A DNA stretch of 64,000 nucleotides, taken from positions 62,001-126,000 of the forward strand of contig JAQVMW010000002.1 in the NCBI GenBank assembly GCA_028703445.1. The letters run 5' to 3'. Source of the stretch: Candidatus Peribacteraceae bacterium. Lineage in GTDB: Bacteria; Patescibacteriota; Gracilibacteria; Peribacterales; Peribacteraceae. Position numbers and translations under genes: made by a program. This document shows positions 43,991 through 52,554 of this stretch, piece by piece (within the stretch, counting starts at the first letter, position 1; each line of letters begins with the position of its first letter). The notes beneath the pieces were generated by a model, which saw only the letters and a list, made by a program, of their open reading frames with translations, searched no databases and was not told the DNA's origin.

Positions 43991-44127
43991 AGGGACGGAA
44001 GAAGTTATGAGTAATTTGGATTAGGATTAGTGGGGAGGCTGAGAAGGTTTGTTAGGTATGTTAGGTTTGTTGGGAGAGGGAGGAGGGGGTGAGGGGAATC
44101 CGCATTGATGCCTGAAACCTCTCACTC

Positions 44128-44334
44128 TTAAAGTTTAGAATCCAGATTAATAACTTGCTGAGCTTCTTGTCGGACACTTTCCTTAATGGGGTCAAAAAGC
44201 TCTGCGTCCTGTTCAGGATCATAAGGCACACCTTTGCTCGCGAGCTCACCACCTACCTGAGCGACTGCGTCTCGCCAATAGGGATTGCCCCACCGCTTCT
44301 CAAGATCTGCGACGAAACGAGAATGTCTTTCCAT
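44128..44334 (-). CDS. Small hypothetical protein downstream of purH
   Basis: 68 aa. Acidic, helical (RHSRFVADLEKRWGNPYWRDAV), ends NLDSKL. The ATG follows the purH stop by 2 bp, so it is almost certainly read with purH by re-initiation. Function unknown. From 43991 to 44127 I see no gene. Confidence 0.6.
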   Translation of the reverse strand: MERHSRFVADLEKRWGNPYWRDAVAQVGGELASKGVPYDPEQDAELFDPIKESVRQEAQQVINLDSKL

Positions 44335-44336
44335 GG

Positions 44337-45854
44337 TTAATGGCGGAAACCGCGGATGCCGGTAAGGATCATCGGTATCTTAAGCTCATTTGCTTTGGCA
44401 ATCACCTCCTCATCGCGGATCGATCCACCAGGTTGGATGATGGCGGCGATGCCGTATTTGGCGGCTTCCTCCACGCTGTCGGGGAAAGGGAAGAAGGCGT
44501 CGCTGGCCATCATGGCGCCCTTGGCTTTCTCGCCCGCCCGCCGTGCCGCGATGATCGTACTGTCCACCCGGCTCGTCTGACCGGCACCGATGCCCACCGT
44601 GCAGGCGTCTTTGACGAAGACGATGGCATTTGATTTCGCATGCTTGACGACTTTCCAGGCGAAGAGAAGGTCACGGATCTGTTCCTTCGTCGGCTTTGTG
44701 TCCGTCACGCACTTCAAGTCCTTCTCCGTCACCACGCGCGTATCCAGGTTCTGCACGAGCATGCCGCCGAGCGCAGTACGGAACGATGTGATTTCGGCCT
44801 CGGGTTTTTGGCAGTGGTTTTCGATCACGCGGATCCTCGGCTTTTTCCGGATGAGCTCCAGAGCCTCCGGCTCGTATGCGGGGGCGATGATGATCTCGAC
44901 GAAGATCTTCTGTTCCAGGATTTTCTCAACCACCGCTTTCGTACACGTGCGGTTGAGGGCGATGATCACGCCGAAGGCGGACAGGCGGTCGGCGTCGTAC
45001 GCGCGCTGAAAGGCCTCGGCGATGTCCTTGTGCGAAGCGACGCCGCAGGGGTTGGCGTGCTTGATGCACGCGGCCGTCGGCTCTTCGAATTCGCAGACCA
45101 GATTCCATGCACCGTCCGCGTCGAGGATGTTGAGGTAACTCATCTGCTTCTCCTCCTGCTGCAGCACGGTCCAATCCAGCGGGTTCCCTTTCAATTCATA
45201 GAAGGCGCCCCACTGGTGCGGATTCTCGCCGTAGCGCAGCTTCATCCGGTTCGTGAGCATTACGCCCGCATGATCGCCGTCCGAGAGCGTGCGGGTAATG
45301 GCGCAGTCATAGGCGGCGGTGTGCAGAAAGACTTTTTCGGCGAGTCTCTTGCGCGTCTCCGGTTTCGTGTCTTTGGCATCCTTCAATTCCGCGAGGACGG
45401 ATGTGTAATCCTGCGGATCGCAGAGCACCGTCACGCTCTCTGCGTTCTTGGCCGCGGCTCGCAGTAAACTCGGCCCGCCAATATCAATCTGCTCAATCAT
45501 CTCTTCGCGCGTGACCCCGGGCTTGGCCGCAGTCTCCTCGAATGGGTAAAGATTGACGCACACGAGGTCGATCGGTTCGATGTTCAATTTCTTCGCCTCG
45601 GCCACATGGGTTGCGTCACCGCGCTTGAAGAGAATGCCGCCGAAAATGAGCGGGTGCAGGGTTTTGAGTCGCCCACCGAAGCACTCGGGAAATCCGGTCA
45701 CTTTCTCGACCGGCGTTACATTGATTTTGGCTTTCTCCAGGGCTTTTTGCGTTCCTCCGGTAGAGATGATTGTAAATCCGAGTTCGACGAGCCCCCGGGC
45801 GAAATCTTCGATACCGTGTTTGTCACTGACCGAGAGAAGGGCAGAGCGAGGCAT
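44337..45854 (-). CDS. purH: Bifunctional AICAR formyltransferase / IMP cyclohydrolase
   Basis: 505 aa from ATG 45854 (17 upstream codons in frame rejected because MPRSALLSVSDKHGIEDFA is the family start). The N-terminal MGS-like domain closes the IMP ring; the C-terminal domain transfers formyl from 10-formyl-THF to AICAR. Visible signatures are STGGTQKAL near 36, NLYPF near 101, LRYGENPHQ near 200 and a C-terminal DAFFPFPDSVEEAA and GSIRDEEV. This gives the last two steps of purine synthesis. No other pur gene is in the window. Confidence 0.96.
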   Translation of the reverse strand: MPRSALLSVSDKHGIEDFARGLVELGFTIISTGGTQKALEKAKINVTPVEKVTGFPECFGGRLKTLHPLIFGGILFKRGDATHVAEAKKLNIEPIDLVCVNLYPFEETAAKPGVTREEMIEQIDIGGPSLLRAAAKNAESVTVLCDPQDYTSVLAELKDAKDTKPETRKRLAEKVFLHTAAYDCAITRTLSDGDHAGVMLTNRMKLRYGENPHQWGAFYELKGNPLDWTVLQQEEKQMSYLNILDADGAWNLVCEFEEPTAACIKHANPCGVASHKDIAEAFQRAYDADRLSAFGVIIALNRTCTKAVVEKILEQKIFVEIIIAPAYEPEALELIRKKPRIRVIENHCQKPEAEITSFRTALGGMLVQNLDTRVVTEKDLKCVTDTKPTKEQIRDLLFAWKVVKHAKSNAIVFVKDACTVGIGAGQTSRVDSTIIAARRAGEKAKGAMMASDAFFPFPDSVEEAAKYGIAAIIQPGGSIRDEEVIAKANELKIPMILTGIRGFRH

Positions 45855-45923
45855 GAGAAGAAAAGAGCGGATGCAGTCTAGCGTGATGAAGGAGAAAATC
45901 AACACAAACAGCTTTCCTATGCG

Positions 45924-45952
45924 TTGACTGAAGCATTTGACAAAGCTAGATT
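45924..45952 (+). promoter_or_regulatory. Promoter of a micro-ORF transcript
   Basis: TTGACT at 45924-45929, 17-bp spacer, TAGATT at 45947-45952. It directs a transcript starting near 45959 with a GATCTG/CAGATC hairpin in the leader. Confidence 0.6.
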
Positions 45953-46052
45953 ATGGTTGGATCTGCTGAAAATCAGATCTGATCATTCAGAGTGTCGGCA
46001 GGCACAAGGCTCCGAAGATATTTCCCTCGTATCCCCAGAAAGGACACGAACT

Positions 46053-46136
46053 ATGGACGACTTCGGTCACGTTTGGGCGAGCATCACGCTTGCCTTTGTC
46101 ACGCTAGCGAGTACCGCAAGCGTGTGGCTGTACTAA
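46053..46136 (+). CDS. 27-aa single-helix membrane microprotein
   Basis: MDDFGHVWASITLAFVTLAS then TASVWLY. The ATG follows a good Shine-Dalgarno (GAAAGGA, 8 nt spacing). The first residues are acidic and the remainder hydrophobic, giving one membrane helix of ~18 residues. It stands between a promoter and a terminator with nothing else in the unit. Function unknown; possible regulator of a neighbouring membrane protein. Confidence 0.5.
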   Translation: MDDFGHVWASITLAFVTLASTASVWLY

Positions 46137-46153
46137 CTTGCCGGTCCCCTTTC

Positions 46154-46184
46154 CCTCCCGAGTTCTGGATAAGAATTCGGGAGG
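46154..46184 (+). terminator. Hairpin terminator after the micro-ORF
   Basis: CCTCCCGA...TCGGGAGG, extended inward by TTCT/AGAA with one G-T pair, making a ~13-bp stem. Followed by TTGTCATATT, only a weak U-tract. Confidence 0.55.
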
Positions 46185-46232
46185 TTGTCATATTCAAATG
46201 AGATTTGGAAAACTGTGCGGAGTTACCAAAAT

Positions 46233-46264
46233 CCGTAGCGGAAGATCGCGATCTTCCGCTACGG
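46233..46264. repeat. Perfect 32-bp palindrome
   Basis: The arm CCGTAGCGGAAGATCG is followed directly by its reverse complement, with no spacer. Symmetrical, so it could act on both strands. Resembles dispersed intergenic palindromes rather than an operator. Confidence 0.75.
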
Positions 46265-46286
46265 GGATGAACAGAAAAAAACAGAA

Positions 46287-46352
46287 TCAGATGAACAGCG
46301 CCGCGAGTGCGAGCGTCAAAGTCGAGAGGAGCTTGATCAAGACGTGCAGGCT
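46287..46352 (-). pseudogene. Duplicated 3' end of hppA
   Basis: 66 bp that match 46766-46831 at 65 of 66 positions. They encode the last 21 residues of HppA plus its stop, with one Phe-to-Leu difference. No start or upstream coding part. It lies immediately beyond the terminator of the hppA transcript. Confidence 0.85.
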
Positions 46353-46354
46353 CT

Positions 46355-46390
46355 CAAAAAACTCTTCCGGGCGAGATTGTCCGGAAGAGT
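46355..46390 (-). terminator. Strong terminator of the hppA operon
   Basis: On the minus strand ACTCTTCCGG, 10-nt loop, CCGGAAGAGT, then TTTTTTG. Perfect 10-bp stem plus U-tract, 31 bp after the stop of the 69-aa gene. Confidence 0.85.
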
Positions 46391-46420
46391 GGAAGATTCA
46401 TCCATCAAATCGGCGAGCTG

Positions 46421-46630
46421 TCAGCCCTTCCGTTTGGGAGAGGCGCGTAAACTCCTATGGCAGAGCACAAGGATTCCGGCGCATCCTGCCATGAGAGCCA
46501 GTGAGCCCCACAGACCGAGCGCGGCAAGGTGCCACGTAAGGTTGAGGAGCAACCCGGCAACAAAACAGATGCAAAAGCAGCAGAACAGCACAACAGCAAA
46601 AACACGACCAGCCGTCTTCAGCGTTTCCAT
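46421..46630 (-). CDS. Small two-helix membrane protein
   Basis: 69 aa. Two hydrophobic segments, VFAVVLFCCFCICFVAGLLL and ALGLWGSLALMAGCAGILVL, and a basic tail HRSLRASPKRKG. It starts ~135 bp after the hppA stop on the same strand and ends before the shared terminator, so it is probably co-transcribed with hppA. Unknown function; possible pump accessory. Confidence 0.65.
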   Translation of the reverse strand: METLKTAGRVFAVVLFCCFCICFVAGLLLNLTWHLAALGLWGSLALMAGCAGILVLCHRSLRASPKRKG

Positions 46631-46765
46631 GGGATAGCTCCAATATTGAAGGATCGAATCCGCATTCGTAAAAATGCACCTCGGTATCGAGGTAAGGAGA
46701 GTATAACTTTCTGTGTATGAAAAAGCCGGTTTTACCCGGCCTTTTCAAATCCAGAATCAATGGCT

Positions 46766-48883
46766 TCAGATGAACAGCGCCGCGAGTGCGAGCGTCAAAG
46801 TCGAGAAGAGCTTGATCAAGACGTGCAGGCTGGGGCCGGCCGTGTCCTTGAAGGGATCGCCGACGGTATCGCCCGTGACGGCGGCCTGATGCGCGGGGCT
46901 CTTCTTGCCGCCGTAGGCACCCGACTCGATGAACTTCTTGGCATTGTCCCACGCGCCACCGGCGTTATTCAGGTAGGCGGCGAGGATGACGCCAGTGATG
47001 GTGCCGACCATCAGGAACCCGGCGGCAGCCTCCGCGCGGAAGATCACGCCGACCGCGATCGGGGCGATGACCGCCACGAGACCGGGCAGGATCATTTCTT
47101 TGAGAGCGCCCCGCGTGGCGATATCCACCGCTGCGGCATAATCCGGTTCCTCCGTTCCCTCCATGATGCCGGTATGTTCCCTAAATTGCTTGCGGACCTC
47201 CTCCACAATCACGCCTGCGGCGCGACCCACGGCGCGAATGGTGAGGGAAGTGAAGAAGAAGACCACAACCGCGCCGAAGAAGGCTCCGACGAATACGGGA
47301 ACCTTGGCGAGATCCACGACGGTGATGTGCGCTTCTCCCAGAAAAGCCGAGAAGAGCAGGAAGGCGGCGAGCGCGGCGGAGCCGACGGCGTAGCCTTTCG
47401 TCAGTGCTTTTGTAGTATTGCCGCACGCATCGAGCTCGTCGGTGACCTTGCGAAGCTCATCGGGAGCCTTGCTCATTTCCACGATCCCTCCGGCATTGTC
47501 TGTAATGGGTCCGAACATGTCCATGGCGAGCACGTAGCCCACCATCGTGAGCATTCCCATGGTGGCGACGGCCGTTCCGTACAGGCCTCCGGCGGAGATG
47601 CCCGTCTGCTCACCGCACCAGTAGGAGGCGAGGAGGGCGAGACAGACCGTCAGGACAGAAAGCCCCGTTGATTCCATCCCGATGGCGGTGCCGGAAATGA
47701 TGTTCGTGGCATGGCCGGTCGTACAAGCCCTGGCGATCGCCTGCACCGGTCGGTGGTCCTTGCTGGTGTAGTAATCAGTGATGTACACGAAAGCGACGCT
47801 GGTGAGGATGCCGGCGACTCCGCAGAGAAAGAACCACGGAGCGGCATTCGAGAGTTGGAAGAAGGCGATGAGAGCGCCCACGACTCCCGTCGAGGAACTC
47901 GTGCCGAGCATGAGTGCGGAACAGACGAAGAGGATGACGGTTGTAAGGATGGTGGTGATCCAGTAACCGCGCACCATCGCCCCCATGGGGGTATCACCCT
48001 CTTTCGCGCGGACGGTGTAGACGCCGACGATAGTGGCGAGCAGCCCGAAGGCGCGGAGCACGAGCGGAAAGAGGATGCCCTTGAGGCCGAAAACAGGGAA
48101 GAGCGCGACCCCCAGCACCATCGCGCCGATGTTCTCTGCCGAGATGGATTCGAACAAGTCCGCACCGCGGCCGGCGCAGTCGCCGACGTTGTCGCCCACG
48201 AGATCCGCGATCACGGCGGGGTTGCGGGGGTCATCCTCCGGAATTCCTGCCTCGATCTTCCCTACGAGATCCGCGCCCACATCGGCTGCCTTGGTGTAGA
48301 TTCCGCCGCCGAGTTGCGCGAACAGCGCCACGAAGCTTGCGCCGAATCCGTAACCGACGATCAGCGCCGGAATGCGTTCGGCCGACAGGCCCATGCCGAC
48401 GCGGTAGAAGAGGTAGAGCGCGCTGATTCCCAAAAGCGAGAGAGACGTGATGACGAGTGCGGACACCGTACCGCTGCGCAGAGCCATCTTGAGCGCGCTG
48501 TCGATGCCTTCGCGGGAACTGGCTGCGACTTTCAGGTTGGCGCGGGTCGCCACGACCATGCTCACCACTCCGGCGATACCGGAGAGCAGGCACCCGAGCA
48601 GGAACGACACGCCGACCTCAAGGCCGTGTGCCCAGCTCTGCTCTCCTCCACTGAAGCCGTAAACCAGAATCATGAGCAGCCCGGCGGCAATCGCAAGGAT
48701 CGTAATCGTGCGGTACTGTCGCTTGATAAAGGCACGTGCCCCGAGCGAGATCGCGCGAGCAACCTTCTCCATGGCGGGCGTGCCGGTTGGGGCCGCTTTC
48801 ACCGCGTTCCAAAATACGAGACTGTAGAGGAGCCCGATGATGGCGATGATGGGGGCGAGGACTTCCAGGAACAGGGCATTCAT
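46766..48883 (-). CDS. hppA: Membrane-bound proton-translocating pyrophosphatase
   Basis: 705 aa, about 16 membrane helices. Couples PPi hydrolysis to H+ export, saving energy from biosynthetic pyrophosphate. The PPi-binding signatures ADVGADLVGKIEAGIPEDDPRNP and DNVGDCAGRGADLFE are near residues 195-240, and DNAGGIVEM and GDTVGDPFKDTAGPS are in the second half. GNTTKALTKGYAVGSA has Lys at the position that in known enzymes separates K+-independent (Lys) from K+-dependent (Ala) forms, so this one is predicted K+-independent. Sodium-pumping forms are usually K+-dependent, so H+ is the likelier ion. Its last 21 codons are duplicated downstream. Confidence 0.96.
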   Translation of the reverse strand: MNALFLEVLAPIIAIIGLLYSLVFWNAVKAAPTGTPAMEKVARAISLGARAFIKRQYRTITILAIAAGLLMILVYGFSGGEQSWAHGLEVGVSFLLGCLLSGIAGVVSMVVATRANLKVAASSREGIDSALKMALRSGTVSALVITSLSLLGISALYLFYRVGMGLSAERIPALIVGYGFGASFVALFAQLGGGIYTKAADVGADLVGKIEAGIPEDDPRNPAVIADLVGDNVGDCAGRGADLFESISAENIGAMVLGVALFPVFGLKGILFPLVLRAFGLLATIVGVYTVRAKEGDTPMGAMVRGYWITTILTTVILFVCSALMLGTSSSTGVVGALIAFFQLSNAAPWFFLCGVAGILTSVAFVYITDYYTSKDHRPVQAIARACTTGHATNIISGTAIGMESTGLSVLTVCLALLASYWCGEQTGISAGGLYGTAVATMGMLTMVGYVLAMDMFGPITDNAGGIVEMSKAPDELRKVTDELDACGNTTKALTKGYAVGSAALAAFLLFSAFLGEAHITVVDLAKVPVFVGAFFGAVVVFFFTSLTIRAVGRAAGVIVEEVRKQFREHTGIMEGTEEPDYAAAVDIATRGALKEMILPGLVAVIAPIAVGVIFRAEAAAGFLMVGTITGVILAAYLNNAGGAWDNAKKFIESGAYGGKKSPAHQAAVTGDTVGDPFKDTAGPSLHVLIKLFSTLTLALAALFI

Positions 48884-49014
48884 ACGAAAAGGGGAGAAAA
48901 GTGTACGAAAGCATCCTTCTGCTTTAAGTGCGCAGGGGGGACGTCGCGCTAGAGACTAGAAGCGGTGTTCCCGCTTCGTCAACTTTTCGCCCGTAAACCT
49001 GCTCCCAACGGGCT

Positions 49015-49043
49015 TTGCTGGAAATGCGGTTTTGTGCTATCAT
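49015..49043 (+). promoter_or_regulatory. Promoter of the type IV pilus operon
   Basis: TTGCTG at 49015-49020, 17-bp spacer, TATCAT at 49038-49043 with a TGC extension. Leader of ~14 nt before the ATG at 49064. Confidence 0.65.
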
Positions 49044-49063
49044 ACGTAGTAAGACACACACCT

Positions 49064-49519
49064 ATGCCGAATCCCAAAAAACCCATCCCCATTGCGGCAT
49101 TGAGCCAGGAAAAGGTAATCCCTTCGACTGTGCAGGAGGAGGTGCCTGCCAAAGGCCAGAATCTGAAGCACATTCTCATCGTGGAAGACGAGCGGCCGCT
49201 CGCGCATGCCCTGGAATTGAAATTTCGTCATGAGGGGTTCGATACGCGCATCTGTCTCGATGGCGAAGAAGCGCTCAAGGAGATGACGGAAGGGAAGTAC
49301 GACGTCATCCTGCTTGACCTCATTATGCCACGGATGGATGGGTTCACATTCCTGCAGGAAATGAAGAATCGTGGCATGAAGACACCGACTGTCGTGCTCA
49401 GCAATCTTGGCCAGGACGAAGACAGAACGCGCGCCCAGTCCCTGGGAGCCGTGGGCTACTACGTGAAATCCAACACACCGATCATGGAAATTATCAAACA
49501 AGTGCAATCTCTTCTCTAA
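49064..49519 (+). CDS. Single-domain response regulator
   Basis: 151 aa from ATG 49064. A ~35-residue Pro/Lys linker precedes a receiver domain: acidic pocket VEDERPLA near 43, phosphorylation site DLIMPRMDG near 89-97 (VILLDLIMP), then T/S in PTVVLSN and Lys in YYVKSNT. No output domain, so it works by protein contact, as CheY/PilG/PilH do. Its stop is immediately followed by the pilB ATG, implying control of pilus assembly. The PAS kinase at 58820 is a candidate partner. Confidence 0.92.
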   Translation: MPNPKKPIPIAALSQEKVIPSTVQEEVPAKGQNLKHILIVEDERPLAHALELKFRHEGFDTRICLDGEEALKEMTEGKYDVILLDLIMPRMDGFTFLQEMKNRGMKTPTVVLSNLGQDEDRTRAQSLGAVGYYVKSNTPIMEIIKQVQSLL

Positions 49520-51346
49520 ATGCCTATTTCTGATATCGATCTCGGCGCCGTTCTCGTTCAGCAGAATTACCTCTCTGAAGAGGATCTGAAGCGTGTTGAT
49601 GCATTGGCCAAAGAGCGGAATCTCCCGCTCCTCTCGCTTCTGTTCGAGCAGGGGCTCCTCACACAGGATCTCTACGAGGGAGCGATTGCGGAGCACTACA
49701 AACTGCCGTTCTACGATCTGCAGGCGCACCTCCCCTCCCCCGAAATCATTGCGGAGTTGCCCGAAGAGATTGCGCAGACATACCACATGATTGTTGTGGA
49801 ACACACAGGAGATCGGGTGACCATTGCCACCGCCGATCCGGGGCAGGAGAAACGAGAGGAGATCGTTCGTCTGAATCTGGGACAGAAAACAGCGGTTCCT
49901 TTGCCGGAAATTGACGAAGCGAATACAGAGGGGGCAGAAGAGAAACCGCAACAGAAGAAAGTCGTGCAGCGCTTGCTCACATTGGGCAAGAAGGAGGAGA
50001 AATCCGAAGCACCGCAACGGTTCACCGGGACCGTCGCATTCGTCTACACTCCGCAGTCCGGCATTGATGCGGCGTGTCAACACTATCGAAAACCCCTCTC
50101 CACGCGCTTTCAGGCTATCATTTCGAGCGAGGGGAAGGTCGCGCCGGAAATTCTAGAAGAGATTATCAATGATGGAATCGAACTGCGTGCGTCTGACATT
50201 CACTTTGAGCCACAGGAAAAAATTGTCGTCGTCCGCTTTCGTATCGACGGCGTGATGCACGAAGCGGGTCGCATTCCCAAAGAGCATTATGAGGGCGTGG
50301 TGAATCGCATCAAGATTCAGGCGAATATGCGCATTGACGAGCACTACGCTGCCCAGGATGGAGCCATCCGTTACACATCGCCGCACGGTGCCTTGGATAT
50401 TCGTGTTTCGATCGTGCCGCTCGTCGAAGGCGAGAAAGTGGTGATGCGTCTGCTCTCTTCCTACGTGCGTTCCATCACACTGCTCGATCTCGGTTTTTCC
50501 CAGAAGAATCAAGAGATTCTCACCGAAGCCGCGCATAAACCCTTCGGCATGGTGCTCACCACGGGTCCGACGGGTTCAGGAAAATCCACGACCCTCACGG
50601 CGCTCCTGAAGATGCGCAACACGCCCGACGTGAACATTTCCACAATCGAGGATCCGGTGGAGTACAAGATTCCCGGCGTGAATCACATTCAAGTGAATCC
50701 GAAGACCAACCTCACCTTTGCCTCCGGACTGCGTGCCCTCGTGCGTCAGGACCCGGATATCGTGCTCGTGGGCGAGATCCGCGACGGCGAGACGGCGGAT
50801 ATTTCGGTGAATGCCGCGCTCACGGGTCACCTGGTGCTCTCCACACTGCACAGCAATGATGCAGCCACGGCCATCCCCCGCCTGCTCGACATGGGCGTGG
50901 AGCCGTTCCTGCTCGCTTCCACGCTGGAGGTGGTGGTCGGACAGCGCCTCGTGCGGCGCGTATGTCCCCGATGTCGACACAGCGTGAGTATTACGGCGGA
51001 CGAGGGGGCTAAACTTTTTCCCGGTGCTGAAAAAATGATCCCGGCCAAAAAGCCTCTGACACTCTACCGTGGCAAGGGCTGTGAAGCCTGCAGTTCTACG
51101 GGGTATCGCGGCCGTATCGGTATCTACGAGTTACTTCTCATCACTCCGGAGATCGAAGAGCTCATTCTCAAGCGCGCCTCCAGTTCCGAGCTCAATGAAA
51201 CGGCGGTCAAGGGGGGCATGCGACTGATGTTCGAAGACGGATTCGACAAAGTTCTTGCAGGTGTCACCACGATCGAAGAGCTCCTGCGCGTTGCGGCACC
51301 GCCCGCCATCATCTTCAGCTCCACTCATGGCCGAGACAGCGACTGA
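49520..51346 (+). CDS. pilB: Type IV pilus extension ATPase
   Basis: 608 aa, GspE/PilB family. The N-terminal MshEN-type domain (DLGAVLVQQNYLSEEDLKR) spans ~1-110, followed by a charged linker and the N2 domain with ASDIHFEP near 225. The ATPase has Walker A GPTGSGKSTT near 350, the Asp box STIEDPVEY, Walker B ALVRQDPDIVLVGEIRD near 415, and His box STLHSNDA near 440. The zinc tetracysteine CPRC...CEAC is near 480-520. It powers pilus extension. It ends within the pilC start (20-bp overlap). Confidence 0.96.
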   Translation: MPISDIDLGAVLVQQNYLSEEDLKRVDALAKERNLPLLSLLFEQGLLTQDLYEGAIAEHYKLPFYDLQAHLPSPEIIAELPEEIAQTYHMIVVEHTGDRVTIATADPGQEKREEIVRLNLGQKTAVPLPEIDEANTEGAEEKPQQKKVVQRLLTLGKKEEKSEAPQRFTGTVAFVYTPQSGIDAACQHYRKPLSTRFQAIISSEGKVAPEILEEIINDGIELRASDIHFEPQEKIVVVRFRIDGVMHEAGRIPKEHYEGVVNRIKIQANMRIDEHYAAQDGAIRYTSPHGALDIRVSIVPLVEGEKVVMRLLSSYVRSITLLDLGFSQKNQEILTEAAHKPFGMVLTTGPTGSGKSTTLTALLKMRNTPDVNISTIEDPVEYKIPGVNHIQVNPKTNLTFASGLRALVRQDPDIVLVGEIRDGETADISVNAALTGHLVLSTLHSNDAATAIPRLLDMGVEPFLLASTLEVVVGQRLVRRVCPRCRHSVSITADEGAKLFPGAEKMIPAKKPLTLYRGKGCEACSSTGYRGRIGIYELLLITPEIEELILKRASSSELNETAVKGGMRLMFEDGFDKVLAGVTTIEELLRVAAPPAIIFSSTHGRDSD

Positions 51347-52529
51347 TCCAGCGGCCCAGCCGATCACTCCTGCGCCTGTTCCGGAACAGACTGTCGTCAC
51401 ATTTACGCCAAAACCAGCCCCGTCAAAATTTGCCGCGCAGCGCAAGGAGCTGCAGAAATTTTTTGCGTCGCTCAACCATCTGGGCATGGGCAAGCAGCGG
51501 ATGATGTTCATCCAGAGCATGGCGATGATGCTCACTGCCGGTCTCTCACTTGTCGATGCTCTGCAGACGCAGTTGCTCGAGGCAAAATCCAAGGCCGTCC
51601 GCAAACTCATTCAGGGCATCATCACGGCGGTCGAAAACGGATCGTCGCTCTGGAAGGCGATGGATGACCAGTCACTCTTCTCCCCGTATGAAATCGCTCT
51701 CGTACGTATCGGCGAAGAGGGCGGCAATCTGGCGCGGAATATGGAGTATCTGGCGGAACAACAGGAGAAAGACCGCGCGCTCAGAGCGAAAGTGAAGATG
51801 GCGATGACCTATCCCGCCATTATCGTTGTTCTGGTCTTCGTTCTCATCATGGGACTCGGTCTCTTCGTATTGCCCAATCTCGTGCAGGTGCTCTACTCAC
51901 TCAATGTGGAGCTGCCGCTCGCCACGCGCGTCGTCATTACCATTTCGCAGCTCTTCGAGGCGCACGGGATGGTGTTTGCGCCCCTGCTCTTTCTCGCGCT
52001 CATCATCGTGTTGCTCATGGGAAAATATACGCGGTTTCGTGCCGTGGCTCAGTGGGTGGTCTTTCATACGCCCGGCATCGGCAGCCTGGCGCGTGAGTCG
52101 ATCATCGCACAATTCGGCGTGATCCTCGGCGGGCTCCTGCGTGCGGGCGTACCTCTCGTAGAGGCGCTTTCTTCCCTTGCCGAGGTCACGCACACCGTCT
52201 CGTATAAGCATTTCTACCAAAAACTGCTGGAGCATGTGAACGCGGGTGACTCGTTCAGTAAGAGTTTTAAGGCGCTTCCGGAGTGCAACCGTCTGTTTCC
52301 CATTTCCGTGCAGCAACTCATCGTAACCGGCGAGCGATCGGGGGGGCTTTCGGATGTGCTCATGAAGATCTCCGACATGTACGACAAGAAAGCCTCCGAA
52401 ACGGCAGAGAAGCTTCCGGTGATCCTGGAGCCACTTTTGCTCATTATCATTGCCGGTGTCGTCGCAGGCCTCGCATTTGCTATCATAGTACCTATCTACA
52501 AAGTCGTCGGGAACATCGGTCGAAGCTAA
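51327..52529 (+). CDS. pilC: Type IV pilus inner-membrane platform protein
   Basis: 400 aa from ATG 51327. Two T2SF (GspF) domains, each with a helical bundle and membrane helices: VLVFVLIMGLGLFVLPNLVQVL, FAPLLFLALIIVLLM, and the last LLLIIIAGVVAGLAFAIIVP. The repeat FIQSMAMMLTAGLSLVDAL and FGVILGGLLRAGVPLVEALSS is characteristic. The N-terminal ~45 residues are Pro/Ala-rich. Translationally coupled to pilB by overlap, the normal order. Confidence 0.94.
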   Translation: MAETATDPAAQPITPAPVPEQTVVTFTPKPAPSKFAAQRKELQKFFASLNHLGMGKQRMMFIQSMAMMLTAGLSLVDALQTQLLEAKSKAVRKLIQGIITAVENGSSLWKAMDDQSLFSPYEIALVRIGEEGGNLARNMEYLAEQQEKDRALRAKVKMAMTYPAIIVVLVFVLIMGLGLFVLPNLVQVLYSLNVELPLATRVVITISQLFEAHGMVFAPLLFLALIIVLLMGKYTRFRAVAQWVVFHTPGIGSLARESIIAQFGVILGGLLRAGVPLVEALSSLAEVTHTVSYKHFYQKLLEHVNAGDSFSKSFKALPECNRLFPISVQQLIVTGERSGGLSDVLMKISDMYDKKASETAEKLPVILEPLLLIIIAGVVAGLAFAIIVPIYKVVGNIGRS

Positions 52530-52554
52530 TTCTCTTTCTTTTCCCCCTCACAGT

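Noticed and set aside
45924-46136. 70-codon version of the micro-ORF
   Set aside because: Its start would lie inside the -35 box of the promoter; only the last 27 codons have a Shine-Dalgarno and a membrane helix.
47711-48952. 413-codon plus-strand frame opposite hppA
   Set aside because: Antisense shadow, highly charged translation typical of the complement of membrane-protein codons.
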